Of a DNA stretch of 64,000 nt, positions 24,843-37,500 are shown piece by piece. The position numbers and the translations under genes were made by a program. Origin of the DNA: Nymphalis io (lineage: Eukaryota > Arthropoda > Insecta > Lepidoptera > Nymphalidae); assembly GCF_905147045.1 (NCBI RefSeq), contig NC_065917.1, forward strand, positions 3,426,501 through 3,490,500, written 5' to 3'. Below the pieces are notes generated by a model. That model made no database searches and was not told the origin of the DNA. It saw only the letters and a program-made list of their open reading frames with translations. How positions within the stretch are numbered: the stretch's first letter is position 1; each line of letters opens with the position of its first letter.

Positions 24843-24858
24843 CCCCCCCCCCCCCCCC
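24843..24858 (+). repeat. Homopolymer run of 16 C
   Basis: Seen directly; unusual in this AT-rich DNA and prone to sequencing error. Confidence 0.8.
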
Positions 24859-24859
24859 A

Positions 24860-25540
24860 GGACAGTTGTAAGGTGTTGAAACTTTTTGATGTTTTCATGT
24901 TTACATTTTTTTTTTTAATTTATTTATCTATAACGACGAAAAAGAGTCCCAACTTACTATCATTCCGGTTAACCTACGATTGTAGTTTAACATTCAGTAT
25001 AGTTGAATATTCACGAGCACTTACGTTAATTATGATAATTATAGTAATATTTATTAATGAAATCAAATTATTATACATAGAACGTTGAACATCTCAAGCG
25101 AGTATAAGATTATCGAAGAACATTATTAAAATATTAAGAAACCGGAAGTGTTAATAAAATCTATAAATTGTATCAGATACTTTAAACGGAAGTCGAACGA
25201 ATCAGCATTTACGACCTCAAACGACAATTGCGTAGATATTAAGCAAACAGCTGTGCAAATAAATTTGCACGCAATTTGATAACGAGGCTGCACTATGTAC
25301 ACAGATTAAAGTATGTAACAGAAATGGTACCCATGCGGAACAATCTACATTAACGCTTATGTTAAGTACATAGTATGTTAAGTGACGATATATGCAAAGC
25401 GGCTGACGGTTGATGGAAATTGAGAGCTGAAGATCGAAGATGATGATGACAGTCATTTTGTCTCGGGAGTAAACAGACTCGTGTACCGTGACGGCGAACG
25501 GCTTGACGTCAAACCTCTACAGTGTTAGTGCGTGGCTTGA
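24860..25540. other. AT-rich spacer
   Basis: No coding or repeat signal recognised; short open frames here show no codon bias. Confidence 0.3.
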
Positions 25541-25622
25541 TTTTTTTTTTTATTATATAGATCACAAAGATGGTACCTGATGGTAAGTGGTTATTGCCGC
25601 CAATGTCTACAGGTGGTCATCA
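25541..25622 (-). mobile_element. Family D SINE fragment
   Basis: T-run and TACCTGATGGTAAGTGGTTA only. Confidence 0.45.
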
Positions 25623-25670
25623 TTTATCTTTAAGTATTTCATAAAACAAGAAATCTACCGGCAAATCCTA

Positions 25671-25765
25671 AATAATATTATAAATGCGAAAGTGAATTTG
25701 TTTGTTTGTTACGCTTTCAAGTCAAAACTACAATCAATCATTACGAAATTTTACATAAACATAGT
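25671..25765 (+). mobile_element. Helitron-like fragment
   Basis: AATATTATAAATGCGAAAGT followed by GTTTGTTACGCTTTCAAG. Confidence 0.4.
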
Positions 25766-28469
25766 CAAGTGCACAGAAAAGGACATAAGGATTCTTAAAA
25801 CTCAACTACCACTCTTGAATAAAAATAAATAAACACAAATAACTAACAATATTTTTCAAATAGTTAAGCTTATTAGTTTTTATTTATCTTATAGATAAAA
25901 AAAATATATACCAGCTATTTAGCAATATGCTACGCAACCCAGATAGATAATAAATGCCCTAAATAACAAGAGCGGAGATGATAATAGGCAATATAGTACA
26001 TTAAAAGCCATATTGATGTAATATTCAAGTCGTAGGTGTATTGCTTTCCTAACAGAATAGACAACTCCCGTTATATTCGATATAATGTACCAATGAGGTG
26101 GAGTAAATGTATAACATAGAATATTTTTTTAACTGTATACATAAATCATTTAAATAATTATTATTCTAAATCTTTTCGAAATAAAACTTTTCTACTAATA
26201 TATAATAAATGTATGTTAAGTATCAAAAATCTGCTATTACGATAGCAAAAAATACAAAAATAGACACTCAAAAAATGATTCGAGAGCCTGTAATCATAGT
26301 TCTTCCATCTGGATCAACACTATCATTTAAGATTAAAAATCTTATTCCTTCCATACAAAAATTGTAAGATTAAAAATTATGTTACCATGAATGGAACGAG
26401 ACAATGTTTCTTATCTTTCAAATAGTTCGAACATGTGCGCTACACGCACAACGGTTTCCGAAGTATTCAATTATCAAATTGAGATATCCTTTGAACGACA
26501 TTCGATATTTATTTAGAATTTCATGCTTTTTATTAGTGATCAGTGGTTGAAAATAACTTAAGGCAGTTATTTTACACCATTAATATAATTCATTTTATTA
26601 TAGAACCATAACTGCTTGATATCCCAAATCAATGACAATTTTATTACATATTCCTATTGTATGGACATTGCACAATATTTTTATAGTTTACTAATTTAAG
26701 ATTTTGATCATTAAATTAAAAAAAAAACAACTGTTCTTAATATAAATCCACTTATGATATAGTATATTGAAATATACCAAAGAATGTAATTGTCAAGAGA
26801 TCTATGAACCGACATGACTTATGATACAAGCCCATAGCAATGTATCCTTAAAAGTTTATGTCATAATTGATATAAAAAAAATTAAATTTATCTTTAATTG
26901 ATAAAAGTTATTCGGGATATTTTTTTAACAAACTTTTATCATTATCATAATTGTAACTATTACATGTTTCATGAAGGCATGGCGTGAGAAATTGTCTGAA
27001 GTTTTTAGTTAAAAAAATTAAATTATTTTAATATTTTTAATAACAGGAAAACGACTAGCACAATAAAATATTGAATGCTTTAACTAGGGTTAATTCTATA
27101 AATATCCATTGTGTAACTTCTCACAGGTTTCGACAAGTTTATGAATGAACTTTATGGAACTTTCCAGAATTTTAAATCGTCGCATACAATATAAATAATA
27201 ATAGGTAAAGAAATATTAACTTATTTGATATGTAGTTTTATTAGATATAAAATTAAAATTTTAAACTAAACACATTTTTTCTTATAAGTTCGTATAAGAA
27301 ACGTCACGAATCTATATGAAATATTTTAAGTGAATATGTGATTTTATATACAGTTTTTTAATAGAATTATGCAAATAATGTCGAAACTAAGCGGTTATTT
27401 GACTATAAAGACATCGGTTGACCCAAAAACGGGACCTCCAAGTTTCTTAATCTAGGTTATGTTGAATTCGAAATATAAATTCAATTTTCGCAAGAATACT
27501 GTTATAGGATAAATAAATTTACGTGTATCAGTAATGGACTTACCCGGATGCTTCCGTGGTAGTTTGGGGGTTGAAAACTCCTTATAACTTGAGAAATTTT
27601 ATTTTACACCTCGCGCGAATAAAACTTTGAACACTATTCGTATGACTGTCATATTCAGGAAAAAGATGGCTGACCACCCAAAAATTACGTCATTGCGCGG
27701 GAAAATCAAATTACTCATACAAGTAAATTATTTTTGTAAAATATATTTTTAAAAGTAATGAAATAGAAAAATAATTTTGGTATTCTTCATTTAGACTTAC
27801 CTCATAAAGAGTGAAGAGATGTGAATTTGAGAAACTCTAATTAGTTTTCTAATACATTTGGGTGATTGAGTTCATTCCAATTCCGCGCGCTGTTGCCAAA
27901 CCGTTATTGCGTCAGACAATGAATATTGTTCACAAGAACACATTTCAAACAATTTGTACATTACTTATTATTGATATCCTTATTTAAAGATCACGTAATT
28001 GATTACAATAGTAAAAATCAAAAGGAATTAAAGTATTCTCTTGACGTAAAGTTTCACTTGATAAGAGCGGCAACGTCGCAATATTCCAATAAGACGAACA
28101 AAGGGAGTGAAAATATTATGTAGTATGTACTAATAAAATATTAATTTAACATAACGATGTCAACAGCCTTTTAATATAGAAGAATGGTTGATAAGTTATT
28201 TGTTAGTTAAGATTTAATTGTAAAATAAGTACACAAACACTGTTTAACGAGACTACTAATGTAACAGACTAGTTAATTTGAACTTGTTTTGAAGCCTACC
28301 AAACTAGTAAACAAAAAAGTGAAACAATGTTGCCCTATTCAAATATGGACAAAAATTCTACCATAATTTTAGAATTAATTAGAAAATGTAATGTAATGAC
28401 ATATTTTATTGTATCATTATTAAATTATTTTGCTTATAAGTAATGTTTTGTCACATTCAATATATATAT
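25766..28469. other. Long AT-rich stretch nearly free of repeats
   Basis: About 2.7 kb without any of the SINE families that otherwise recur every few hundred bases. No open frame with coding character. A less AT-rich patch at about 27540-27720 and 27880-27920 is the only compositional change. Confidence 0.3.
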
Positions 28470-29045
28470 TTTTTAATATAGCGGTGCGTATCAGAAACGA
28501 GAAAGCAAATCGTTTCGTACGTGTCTTAAGTATGTCAACTACGTACGGGTGAAGATATTTTCGATGCCTCGCAGTTCTGCGGTAAAAAGGTGACGGGGGA
28601 AGCACACTCTCCGAAATATATCCTGTAGAATACCGACAGACAGGCAAACTTACGACGGCGTTCTAAACTCTGGAGTTTTATGACCAGTGTCAATGAGCCT
28701 TCTAGCACGGCGATCCACTGAATCCAAAGACCTCCAGTAGGTACTTAGCGGAGCTACCCAAAAGGTGTGAGCAATATTCAACGCAAGACCATATATTTTA
28801 CCTTTATTTTCGCTGTGAGAGCGCATACCTGTGTTTTCTTGGCATTAAACTCAACAAGATTATCAGAGCCCCATTTGGCGATGAGTTCTAAAGCCTTATG
28901 GAGTTCAATAACAAGATCCCCCCGCCTCTCCTCAATTTCCGCTCGCCCAGCTACTGCGCGTCCGTGGTATCCTCCATGCACTGTAGTGTTTTCTGCATAG
29001 CAATGTATGTTCCCAAGGGAGAGCATATCATTGATATTCAAAAGA
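28470..29045 (-). mobile_element. CR1-like LINE fragment, reverse transcriptase to ORF2 end, dead
   Basis: The minus strand encodes the RT segment around SLGNIHCYAENTTVHGGYHG and WGSDNLVEFNAKKTQVC, then, after frameshifts, SLDSVDRRARRLID and the C-terminal block with PFYRRTARHRKYLHPY. The catalytic YADD of motif C reads YAEN, so both aspartates are lost. A decayed copy of a CR1/jockey-type element. Confidence 0.75.
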
Positions 29046-29131
29046 AAGAGCGTGTTATAGATAGATAATATTTTTTGTTTGCTATTTTATGTGATTGACG
29101 GAGATTATATTTAGTAAGATTATATTTACTT

Positions 29132-29397
29132 GACGAGCCGGTTGGCGTGGTTGGTGGTATACTTGCCTTTCACGCCGAAGGTTGTGGGTTCGATTCCCAC
29201 CCAGGACAGACATTTGTGTGCATGAACATGTCTGTTTGTCCTGAGTCTGGGTGTAATTATCTATATAAGTATGTATTTACAATAGAAAAGTAGTATATGT
29301 AGTATATCAGTTGTCTGGTTTCCATAGCACCAGCTTTGTACAAGCTTAATTTGGGATCAGATGGCCGTGTGTGAAAAATGTCCCAGGATATTATTAT
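29132..29397 (+). mobile_element. Family B SINE, full length
   Basis: GACGAGCCGGTTGGCGTGG through ATGTCCCAGGATATTATTAT. Confidence 0.85.
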
Positions 29398-29478
29398 AGT
29401 AACGTATTATCGTGTATACTTAGTATGTAGATATTACGAGCAGCACCATATTAAATTTATAGAAGCTACGATAGATTG

Positions 29479-29794
29479 AAAGCCGAGATGGCCCTGTGGT
29501 AAGAACGCGTGAATCTTAACCGATGATCGTGGGTTCAAACCCGAGCAAGCACCACTGAATTTTCATGTGCTTAATTTGTGATTATAATTTATCTCGTGCT
29601 TTACGGTGAAGGAAAACATCGTGAGGAAACCTGCATGTGTCTAATTTCACTGAAATTCTACCACATGTGAATTCTACCAACCCGCATTGGAGCAGCGTGG
29701 TGGAATAAGCTCCAAACCTTCTCCTCAAAAAGAGGAGAGGAGGCCTTTAGCCCAGCAGTGGGACATTCACAGGCTGTTACGGTTACGGTTACGG
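29479..29794 (+). mobile_element. Family A SINE, full length with target duplication
   Basis: Flanked by TACGATAGATTG at 29467-29478 and 29795-29806. Tail is (GTTACG)n, unlike the (GTTACT)n of the copy at 54.1 kb. Confidence 0.9.
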
Positions 29795-29806
29795 TACGAT
29801 AGATTG

Positions 29807-30193
29807 TCGCGTCTGTCATTTGTTGTCACGACAAATTTTATTAACATTGTGTCATTACGTTTTCTTAATCATTTTATTTACTGTTTATACAATAATAAAC
29901 AAACTATTTCCAAAATCTTAACAATTCCTCGTAGTAGCAAAAAAGTCGTTGACGACAGTTACTCGTGTGTGCGATGTATGTTTAAATATACAAATTCTAA
30001 TTACTTCATAGTAAAGTCATTAAATCTAAATTTAAACAGAAAGAAGAAAAACATTACGTAATAATGAAAAATCGCCTTTTACTTAGTGATATAAATAAAT
30101 AAAAGATGAATTCTCTGAACGTAAAATATTTTTATGGTCAATGAAATTATGGCCAACTCGGGCAGTTTGAAGAAAAAAGAACTGCCATATCGA
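29807..30193. other. AT-rich spacer
   Basis: No gene or repeat recognised. Confidence 0.3.
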
Positions 30194-30284
30194 CCAACCC
30201 GCATTGTAACAGCGTGGCTGAATACGCTTCAATTCTCTCTAAAAGGCGAATAGGCATTAGCCCAGCAGTGGGACATTCAAGCAG
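30194..30284 (+). mobile_element. Family A SINE, 3' part
   Basis: CCAACCCGCATTGTAACAGC through TAGCCCAGCAGTGGGACATT. Confidence 0.65.
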
Positions 30285-30462
30285 TTGGTTAATCAAGTAA
30301 TAGAGGCACTAAAAATAGTGATATTTGCATTAAATAGAAAAAAATATATATGTAGGTAGTTGAATTCATTATTACTTAACAACGATTGATTCAATAAAAA
30401 ACATTAAACTGTATATGCTATTATATTCATATAAATATTAATCAACCTAGTTTTTTTTTTAA

Positions 30463-30583
30463 ATCGTGAGGAAACCTGCATGTGTCCAATTTCATTGAAA
30501 TTGAGTGGTGGAATAAGCTCCAAAACCTCCTCAAAAAAGGGAGAGGCCTTAGCTCAGCAGTGGGATATACACATGCTGATATA
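30463..30583 (+). mobile_element. Family A SINE, 3' part with inner deletion
   Basis: CGTGAGGAAACCTGCATGTG through CTCAGCAGTGGGATATACAC. Confidence 0.65.
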
Positions 30584-30775
30584 AAAAAAACGCTACAGTA
30601 TTCAAAATTTAATTTATTTATATAATGATTGTGATAAACATAGGTTATTGCTATTCTTAATATATAACACCTTAAATCTAAATGACGTTCGAATAAAAAA
30701 GTTTTTCACAGAAAAATAAATGAAAATAGATGTAGGAACAGATATTCTGAGAGTTGCATCGCGTGAAAATTTTAA

Positions 30776-30973
30776 ATAATAATAATGTCCTTCAGACCGA
30801 TTTCGGCCACGGCGGCCACTCTCAAGAGAGATTAGCCAACTACGCAGGACTTATTTTAGTTCACAAGTGTGTGCGCAAACACAGGTGCACTCTCTATTCC
30901 TTAACTCTCATAATCCGATGGGACGGCAATCCAACACGACCGGAAAGAGTTCAGGCACAGGACCAACGGCATT
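30776..30973 (-). mobile_element. Family C SINE, 3' half
   Basis: The plus strand reads GTCCTTCAGACCGATTTCGG through AGGCACAGGACCAACGGC; the head is missing where a family A copy begins. Confidence 0.75.
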
Positions 30974-31232
30974 ATCTTAACCTATAATCGTGGGTTCAAA
31001 CCCGGGCAAGCACCACTGAATTTTCATGAGTTTAATTTGTGTTTATAATTCATCTCGTGCTTGACGGTGAAGGAAAACATGCATGTGTCTAATTTCATTG
31101 AAATTCTGCCACATTTGTATTCTACAAACATTTATTGGAGCAGCGTGGTGGAGTAAGCTCCAAACCTTCTCTTCAAAAGGGAGAGGAGGCCTTAGCCCGG
31201 CAGTGGGACATTAACAGGCTATTACTGTTTCA
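30974..31232 (+). mobile_element. Family A SINE, lacking A box
   Basis: Begins CTTAACCTATAATCGTGGG and runs to ACATTAACAGGCTATTACTG; joined directly to the family C fragment. Confidence 0.75.
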
Positions 31233-31322
31233 ATTAATTTGTGTGTTTAATTATAATTCCTCTCATACGGTGTAGTTAAACATTCTTGAATGAACTCTTG
31301 AACTTTCACCGAGAGGCCTTTG

Positions 31323-31533
31323 CCTGCTTTTTTATAATCTAAGCTGACGGGTAAATGGACTATTTGATGGCATGAGATCACCACTGCCCATGCAGTAAGA
31401 AACATAATCAAGATTTATTCCATGCATCACCAATAAACCACCGACCTTCAGAACTAAGATGTTGTTTAGTGGTAGAATATGTGAGTGGGTGGTAGCTACC
31501 CCAGCGGGCTTGCACAAAACTCTACAACCAAGT
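31323..31533 (-). mobile_element. Family D SINE, diverged
   Basis: GGTAGAATATGTGAGTGGGTGG and GGGCTTGCACAAAACTCTAC. It ends next to the poly(A) signal of the PHF7/G2E3-type gene. Confidence 0.6.
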
Positions 31534-31534
31534 T

Positions 31535-31540
31535 TTTATT
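31535..31540 (-). terminator. Poly(A) signal AATAAA of the PHF7/G2E3-type gene
   Basis: AATAAA on the minus strand lies about 26 bases past the stop codon, just before a family D SINE fragment (31533-31323). The 3' UTR would be very short unless a more distal signal is used. Confidence 0.45.
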
Positions 31541-31566
31541 TAGATTTGCTTATTTATAGATCGATT

Positions 31567-34500
31567 TCAAGTCCTTTGCGGTTTAATTTTAAAGAAATGA
31601 TCCAATGACGTCTGCTTCAAATTATCGGTCGCCTTTTCAGTTTTTAAGTATTGTTTTTTCAAAGGAACAACATCATAATCGGGCCGGCTTATCACATTAT
31701 CCATACAACTTAAAACGTATTGTCTCAACACTTTCGGGCAATCTTTGTTTATTTTCTTATTTTTTCTCTTTCGTTTCGATATTTTCAATTTCAACTCCTC
31801 ATCCCTAAATTTAATTTTTAGATTTATATTTTTATTACGAATAGACAAATGTGTTTTTGATTTACGTTTACTCTTTTCGATTCTCTCGTTTTTTTTATTT
31901 TCTACCATTTTGGTAGTTTTACGTCGTTTACTGGCAACACTGTTGGTTGTACGTAGTTTACGTTTTGGCGGTTTTTTCAACTTCGGTTCATCTGCATTGC
32001 ACAATTCGCCCTTCAAATCATCGTTCACCTTATCTTTCTGTTTGGTATTAAATTGTCTATCAACTTCACTTAAATATTGATTTTTAAACGTTTCAATGTC
32101 AATATCCAAATTATTATTCTCTAGAACTTCTTTATTGAATGTACTGAACTTTAATGCATATTTATTATTCTCTATTGTTTCATTGTTCACCGACATATCA
32201 CCTTCAGTTTTGATTAGATCAACGTTAATTACTTGGTCGTTTTCAGATATTTCAATCGAGTCATTCTCGATGTTGATTTTTTTCAATTTCTTCGGTGTAT
32301 CGAATATGGGCAAGCTTTGGTCGCTGTTGTAGTCTGCAATAAATTCTGATGGGAGCTGAAATGTGCTGTTCGAGTCATCGTCATCGTCCAACAAATTCTC
32401 ATTTTCTGTTTCTACTTCTTTAGATATATCATTCACCTCGATATTGTTCAATTCGAGATTTATTTCTTCAATTGTCTTTGGTTCGATGTTTGTAATATTT
32501 TCCTGTGAATATAAAAAATATTTTCCTGTAATATAACTACTTAATATTTGTCTAATCAATAATAGAGTGGACTCAATCATGGACAGGCTGGCCGGACACC
32601 ATCCAGACACAGGAATTCAGTATTCCAAAAAGATAAAAACAAAAAACCAAAATTTTCATAATGATACCGCCAGGAAATTGATATATAAACATATAAATAT
32701 AATAAAAAGTATATATATCCTTCCTACTCCTAACATTTTGTACGTTTCTTTGTTGTACGTTCCTATTATAGTCTTACAAGACAACATAAATATATATATT
32801 CAATCCACGATGACAAGCCACACTCTTTTTCCAATGGCTAACGTACAGGTCTGCAATGTCAGCTATAATAGTGGGGAGTCTTCCTAGATTGAACATCTTA
32901 GTTCCCAAGGTTGGTGACGCATTGGTGATGTAAATGATGGTTAACATTTCAATGCCAATGTCTATGGGCGTTAATGACCACTTACCATCAGGTGGCCCAT
33001 ATGCTCGTCCGCCTTCCTATTCTATAGAAAAACAAAAACTAACTACAAGACGGATGAAACTGGTTGTCATAATTGTTTGAAATATCTCACCTCCATAGTA
33101 GTTTCTTCATCATGCAACTTCTTAGGTGAGTTCCACTCCCTTATTGGTTCCTTAGTTTTTGTTTTTTCTTTGGATATATTATTGATAAAACGTTCCAGGA
33201 TTTCACTGTAAAATAAAAGTGTTATTATCAATAGGGTTCTTTTTACCGTTAATCCCAGACTGTTATTAAAAGTCAGTTATAAAAATTACGATTTAGTTAT
33301 AAACATTGCTTATCAGTTGTTTAGTAAAACACAGATTTTGCTCGCTGTCATAATGGATTTGTCATTGGAAAGAAGAAGACACGGCATTGTTTAGCTAAGT
33401 AAGGTCGTAAATGAAACATTGACAATGTAAGCGATAGTTAATATTTCTAACATCGTCAATGTCTATGGGCGAAGACATTTCCCAGTCTGCCATAAAAAAA
33501 AAGTCAATACACACTTGATAATTTTCTTCTTAACAACCAAAGGCTTTGGACGTTTGAACTTGTGCCGCACTTCTTCTAGAACGTTCTGATCTAGTACAAG
33601 GCTCTTCTCATTCAATATTCTATCATATAGGTCTTTATTCAACAACTTCAATGGCGACAGTAATTTGTTCTCAACATTTTCTAATGGCGCCCGTTCTGAT
33701 ATTCGACCTTTTGGAGCCTTCAAGTTGAGTTCTTGACGGCTGACTTCAATTATTGATTTAGCTGAAAGCAATTTGAGATAATAATTAATAAACACTTCTA
33801 GAATATTCGAAGCACACGAGTAATGATAAATATACTACTATGATTTTGAATTGAAGCGATATCATTGGTCGAGATCTTGTATTATCTGTGGTATTTACTG
33901 TAGTTTATAAAATTGCGTTTTAAATATCAGCGAAGTTATTATAAAAACTTGGATGTTTTTTTTTATATAGAATAGGAAGGCGGACGAGCATATGGGACAC
34001 CTGATGGTAACATCACCAACGCCCATAGATATTGGCGTTGTAAGAAATGTTAACCATTGCTTATATCGCCAATGCGCCACCAACTTTGGGAACTAAGATG
34101 TTATGTTCCTTGTGCCTGTAATTGCACTGGCTCGCTCACCCTTCAAACTGGAACACAACAATACCAAGTACTGCTGTTTTGCGGTAGAATATCTGATGAG
34201 TGGGTGGTACCTACCCAGACGAGCTTGCACAAAGCTCTACCACCAGTGAATATAAATAAACATTGTGGTATAAAAATATAAATAATCAGTACTCACTTTC
34301 ATTGTTCTCAGTTGATGTTGAAGAACTGAAAATAAAACATTTGTTTTAAATAAGATATTACATTGACTGTCACTAGACATTTGTAAAATACATTTCATCT
34401 TAACATTCGTGTAACAGTAACAGCCTGTGAATGTCCCACTGCTGGGCTAAGGCCTCCTCTCCCTTTTGAGAAGGTTTGGAGCTTATTCCACCGCGCTGCT

Positions 34501-37500
34501 CCAATGCGGGTTGGTTAAATATACATGTGGCATAGCTTCAATGATATTAGACACATGCAGGTTTCCTCACGATGTTTTCCTTCACCGTCAAGCGCGAGAT
34601 GAATTATAATCACAAATTAAGCACATGAAAATTCAGTGGTGTTTGCCCGGGTTTGAACCCACGATCATCGGTTCAACAAAACACTTTCACTTCTAGGTGC
34701 TAAATATATACATATATGTAAAATATGTGAAGTTTTAATTCGTTTTTATGTATAACATCTATTGGCGCACATTGAGTTGACCGACTCGTGTGCCGTGACG
34801 TCATGACGCTCTCTTATGACGTCATGACGCTCTCTTATGACGTCATGTCTCTCGGCCGCTATCTACTCTCTTATGTGTGTGTGGCACGCATACTATATAC
34901 TTATAATAATGAAAAATATATTAATTTTGACAAAATTTTATTTTATTTTTATATAAATTTTTTTAATTGTAAATTATTTTAATAAACATTAATATCAAAA
35001 CAGATGATATTCCCTCAATAATAATATTTATTCAGTAAAACAATGAAATTAATGTTTGTATTTATAATATTAGTAGTTCGACGAGCCGGTTGGCGTGGTT
35101 GGTAGATGCTTGCATTTAACGCAGAAGGTTGTGGGTTCGATTCCCACCCAGGACAGACATTTGTGCGCATGAACATGTCTGTTTGTCCTGAGTCTTGGGA
35201 TCAGATGGCCGTGTGTGAAAAATGTACCAGGATATTATTATTATTATTTGTATATAATACGTACATATTTAGCGCAGACCTCGCTTTGGTTCGTCTCAAT
35301 GACATTCGACTCGGCATAACCGGACCCGTTCGACGTCTCGGCGCATTACCGCTTTGTGATGGCAGCGGTGCTGGAAAACATATTTAATATACATCTCAAG
35401 AGAGATTAGCCAACTACGCAGGAGATAGTATAGTGCACGAGTGTGTGCAAACTCAAATGCACTCTCTATTCCATAACTCTCATAATCCGATGGGACGGCG
35501 ATCCGACACGACCGGAAAGAGTTCAGGCGCAGGACCAACGGCTTTACGTGCTTTCCGAGGCACGGGAGTGTATACACTTCCAACTTTCAGACCCCGGGCT
35601 GCTACTGAGAATTATCTGATAGAAAAACTTTTTATTGGCCCGACTTGGGAATTGAACCCAGGACCTCCGAGTCTGCGGTTTTACATTAAGCCCCTAGACC
35701 AACGGGGTAGTCAAGGTTATCAGATATTCTACCGCTAAACAGCAAGTACAAGTATCATATCAATATCATAAAAAATAGCGTCTCGAATACTGGCGAAGTA
35801 TTTATTTATTTCGAATATAATTTAATTTAACAAAAAATAAGAATAAATAAATAATTAATAAAGTGTATATATATTAAGTATATGGAATAAACTCCAAAAC
35901 ATTCTCCTCTAAAGGTAGAGGAGGCCTTAGCCCAGCAACGGGATATTAACAGGCTGATACTTTTTTTTATATACAATAGGACGGCGGACGAGCATATGGG
36001 CCACCCGATGGTAAGTGGTCACCAAACGCCCATAGAGAATGGCATTGTAAGAAATGTCAACTGTCGCTTATATCACCAATGCGCCACCAACCTTAAGAAC
36101 AAAGATGTCATGTCTTTTGTGCCTGTAACTACACTGACTCACTCACCCTTCAAACAGGAACACAACAATACCAAGGACAGCTGTTTCGCGGTAGAATATC
36201 CGATGAGTGGGTGGGACCTACCCAGACGAGCTCGCACAAAGCCCTACCACCAGTCAATGTGTACTGTATATATAACAAGGAAGGGACGGAGCAGGCAGTC
36301 GTTATCGGAACTCCGGAAGAGCAAGGAGTGCGTATAGCGGTACCGTGCGCGAGCGCGCTGAGCGCGCGCGGGGGCGGGCGCGCCGGCGCGCACGCGGCGC
36401 ACACGCGCGGCGCGCGGCCGCACTGCGCGTGCGCGCCCGCGCCGCCGCACAGCACGCACAGCGAGATGTCCCACGGCCTGCGTAGTCAAGTTATATCATT
36501 CATTAGATTCGCTAGCTACTTACGTACGTACTACGGTTGTCCCGTATGAGCGTGCACCCCCGCTTTTTATTTAACGCTGGAAAAACATTACGCGTTTCCC
36601 CCCCGGGGAGTGTGTGGCTCGCCAGTGTCCGAGGCGCCGAGTGCGCCCCGAATATTGGAATATCCACTAAAAAACGAGCGGTATAGATTCCGTCTTAGCG
36701 AGGAGCGCCACGGGATCGCTTTTACATGCTACCGTGACGCTCCGAAGCGTGCACCCCCAACTCTAACTCTTACATTAGCGTCGAAATACTAATTAAGCAA
36801 TTCAAAAATGTCCTATTTCATTACATATGATAGCCTCCCCCGACGGAATATCATTAGTGGTGACCAGGGGAAGCACTCCACAAAGAAAAATGCATTGATT
36901 TTCGAAAAAGTACTCAAACAACTAACATAACCAATCTTTTTTTTTTTATAAAAAAAAATCCAATTAAAAAATTATTATGTTTATTAGTTAAGTTAAAAAG
37001 TTGAGATAGCCCAGTGGTTAGAATGCATTAATCTAAGCCGATGATCACGGGTTCAAACATCACTGAATTTATGCTTAACTCGTGTTTGATAAAGAAAAAT
37101 TGAGGAAACTTGCACTCCAAATCCGCCACATGTGTAGCATTGGAGCAGTTTGATGGTACAAATACCAAAACATCTCCTCAAATGGAGACCTTAGCACAGC
37201 AATGGGAATAGAATCAATATTGCATTACATAATGTATTTACCCGGAATCTGCATCATATTCTCTACCCATCGGACACTTGCAGTCTTCAACGGAACACAC
37301 GACGGAACGCTCATATATGTCTGAGAATGCATTCTGTTCAAGCTCCCAAGCCGCATCCCTGGAATTTAAAAAAGAAATGTTAAATTTAATTTTTTTTTTT
37401 TTTTGGAGGCTTTTGTCCCTTTGGACATGTTGGCCCCTTCATATCTTAACCTATACAACACAAATCATTCATTAAAGTGTAATGTTGCCGACTTTAGATA

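Noticed and set aside
31745..32332. Plus-strand open frames of 111 and 78 codons
   Set aside because: They are the reverse of the large last exon of the PHF7/G2E3-type gene; their Phe/Ser/Leu-rich make-up is the shadow of a Lys/Asn/Asp-rich protein.
36211..36549. Plus-strand 112-codon frame
   Set aside because: It spans a SINE and the reverse of GC-rich exon 8, whose minus-strand reading matches the PHD-like domain.
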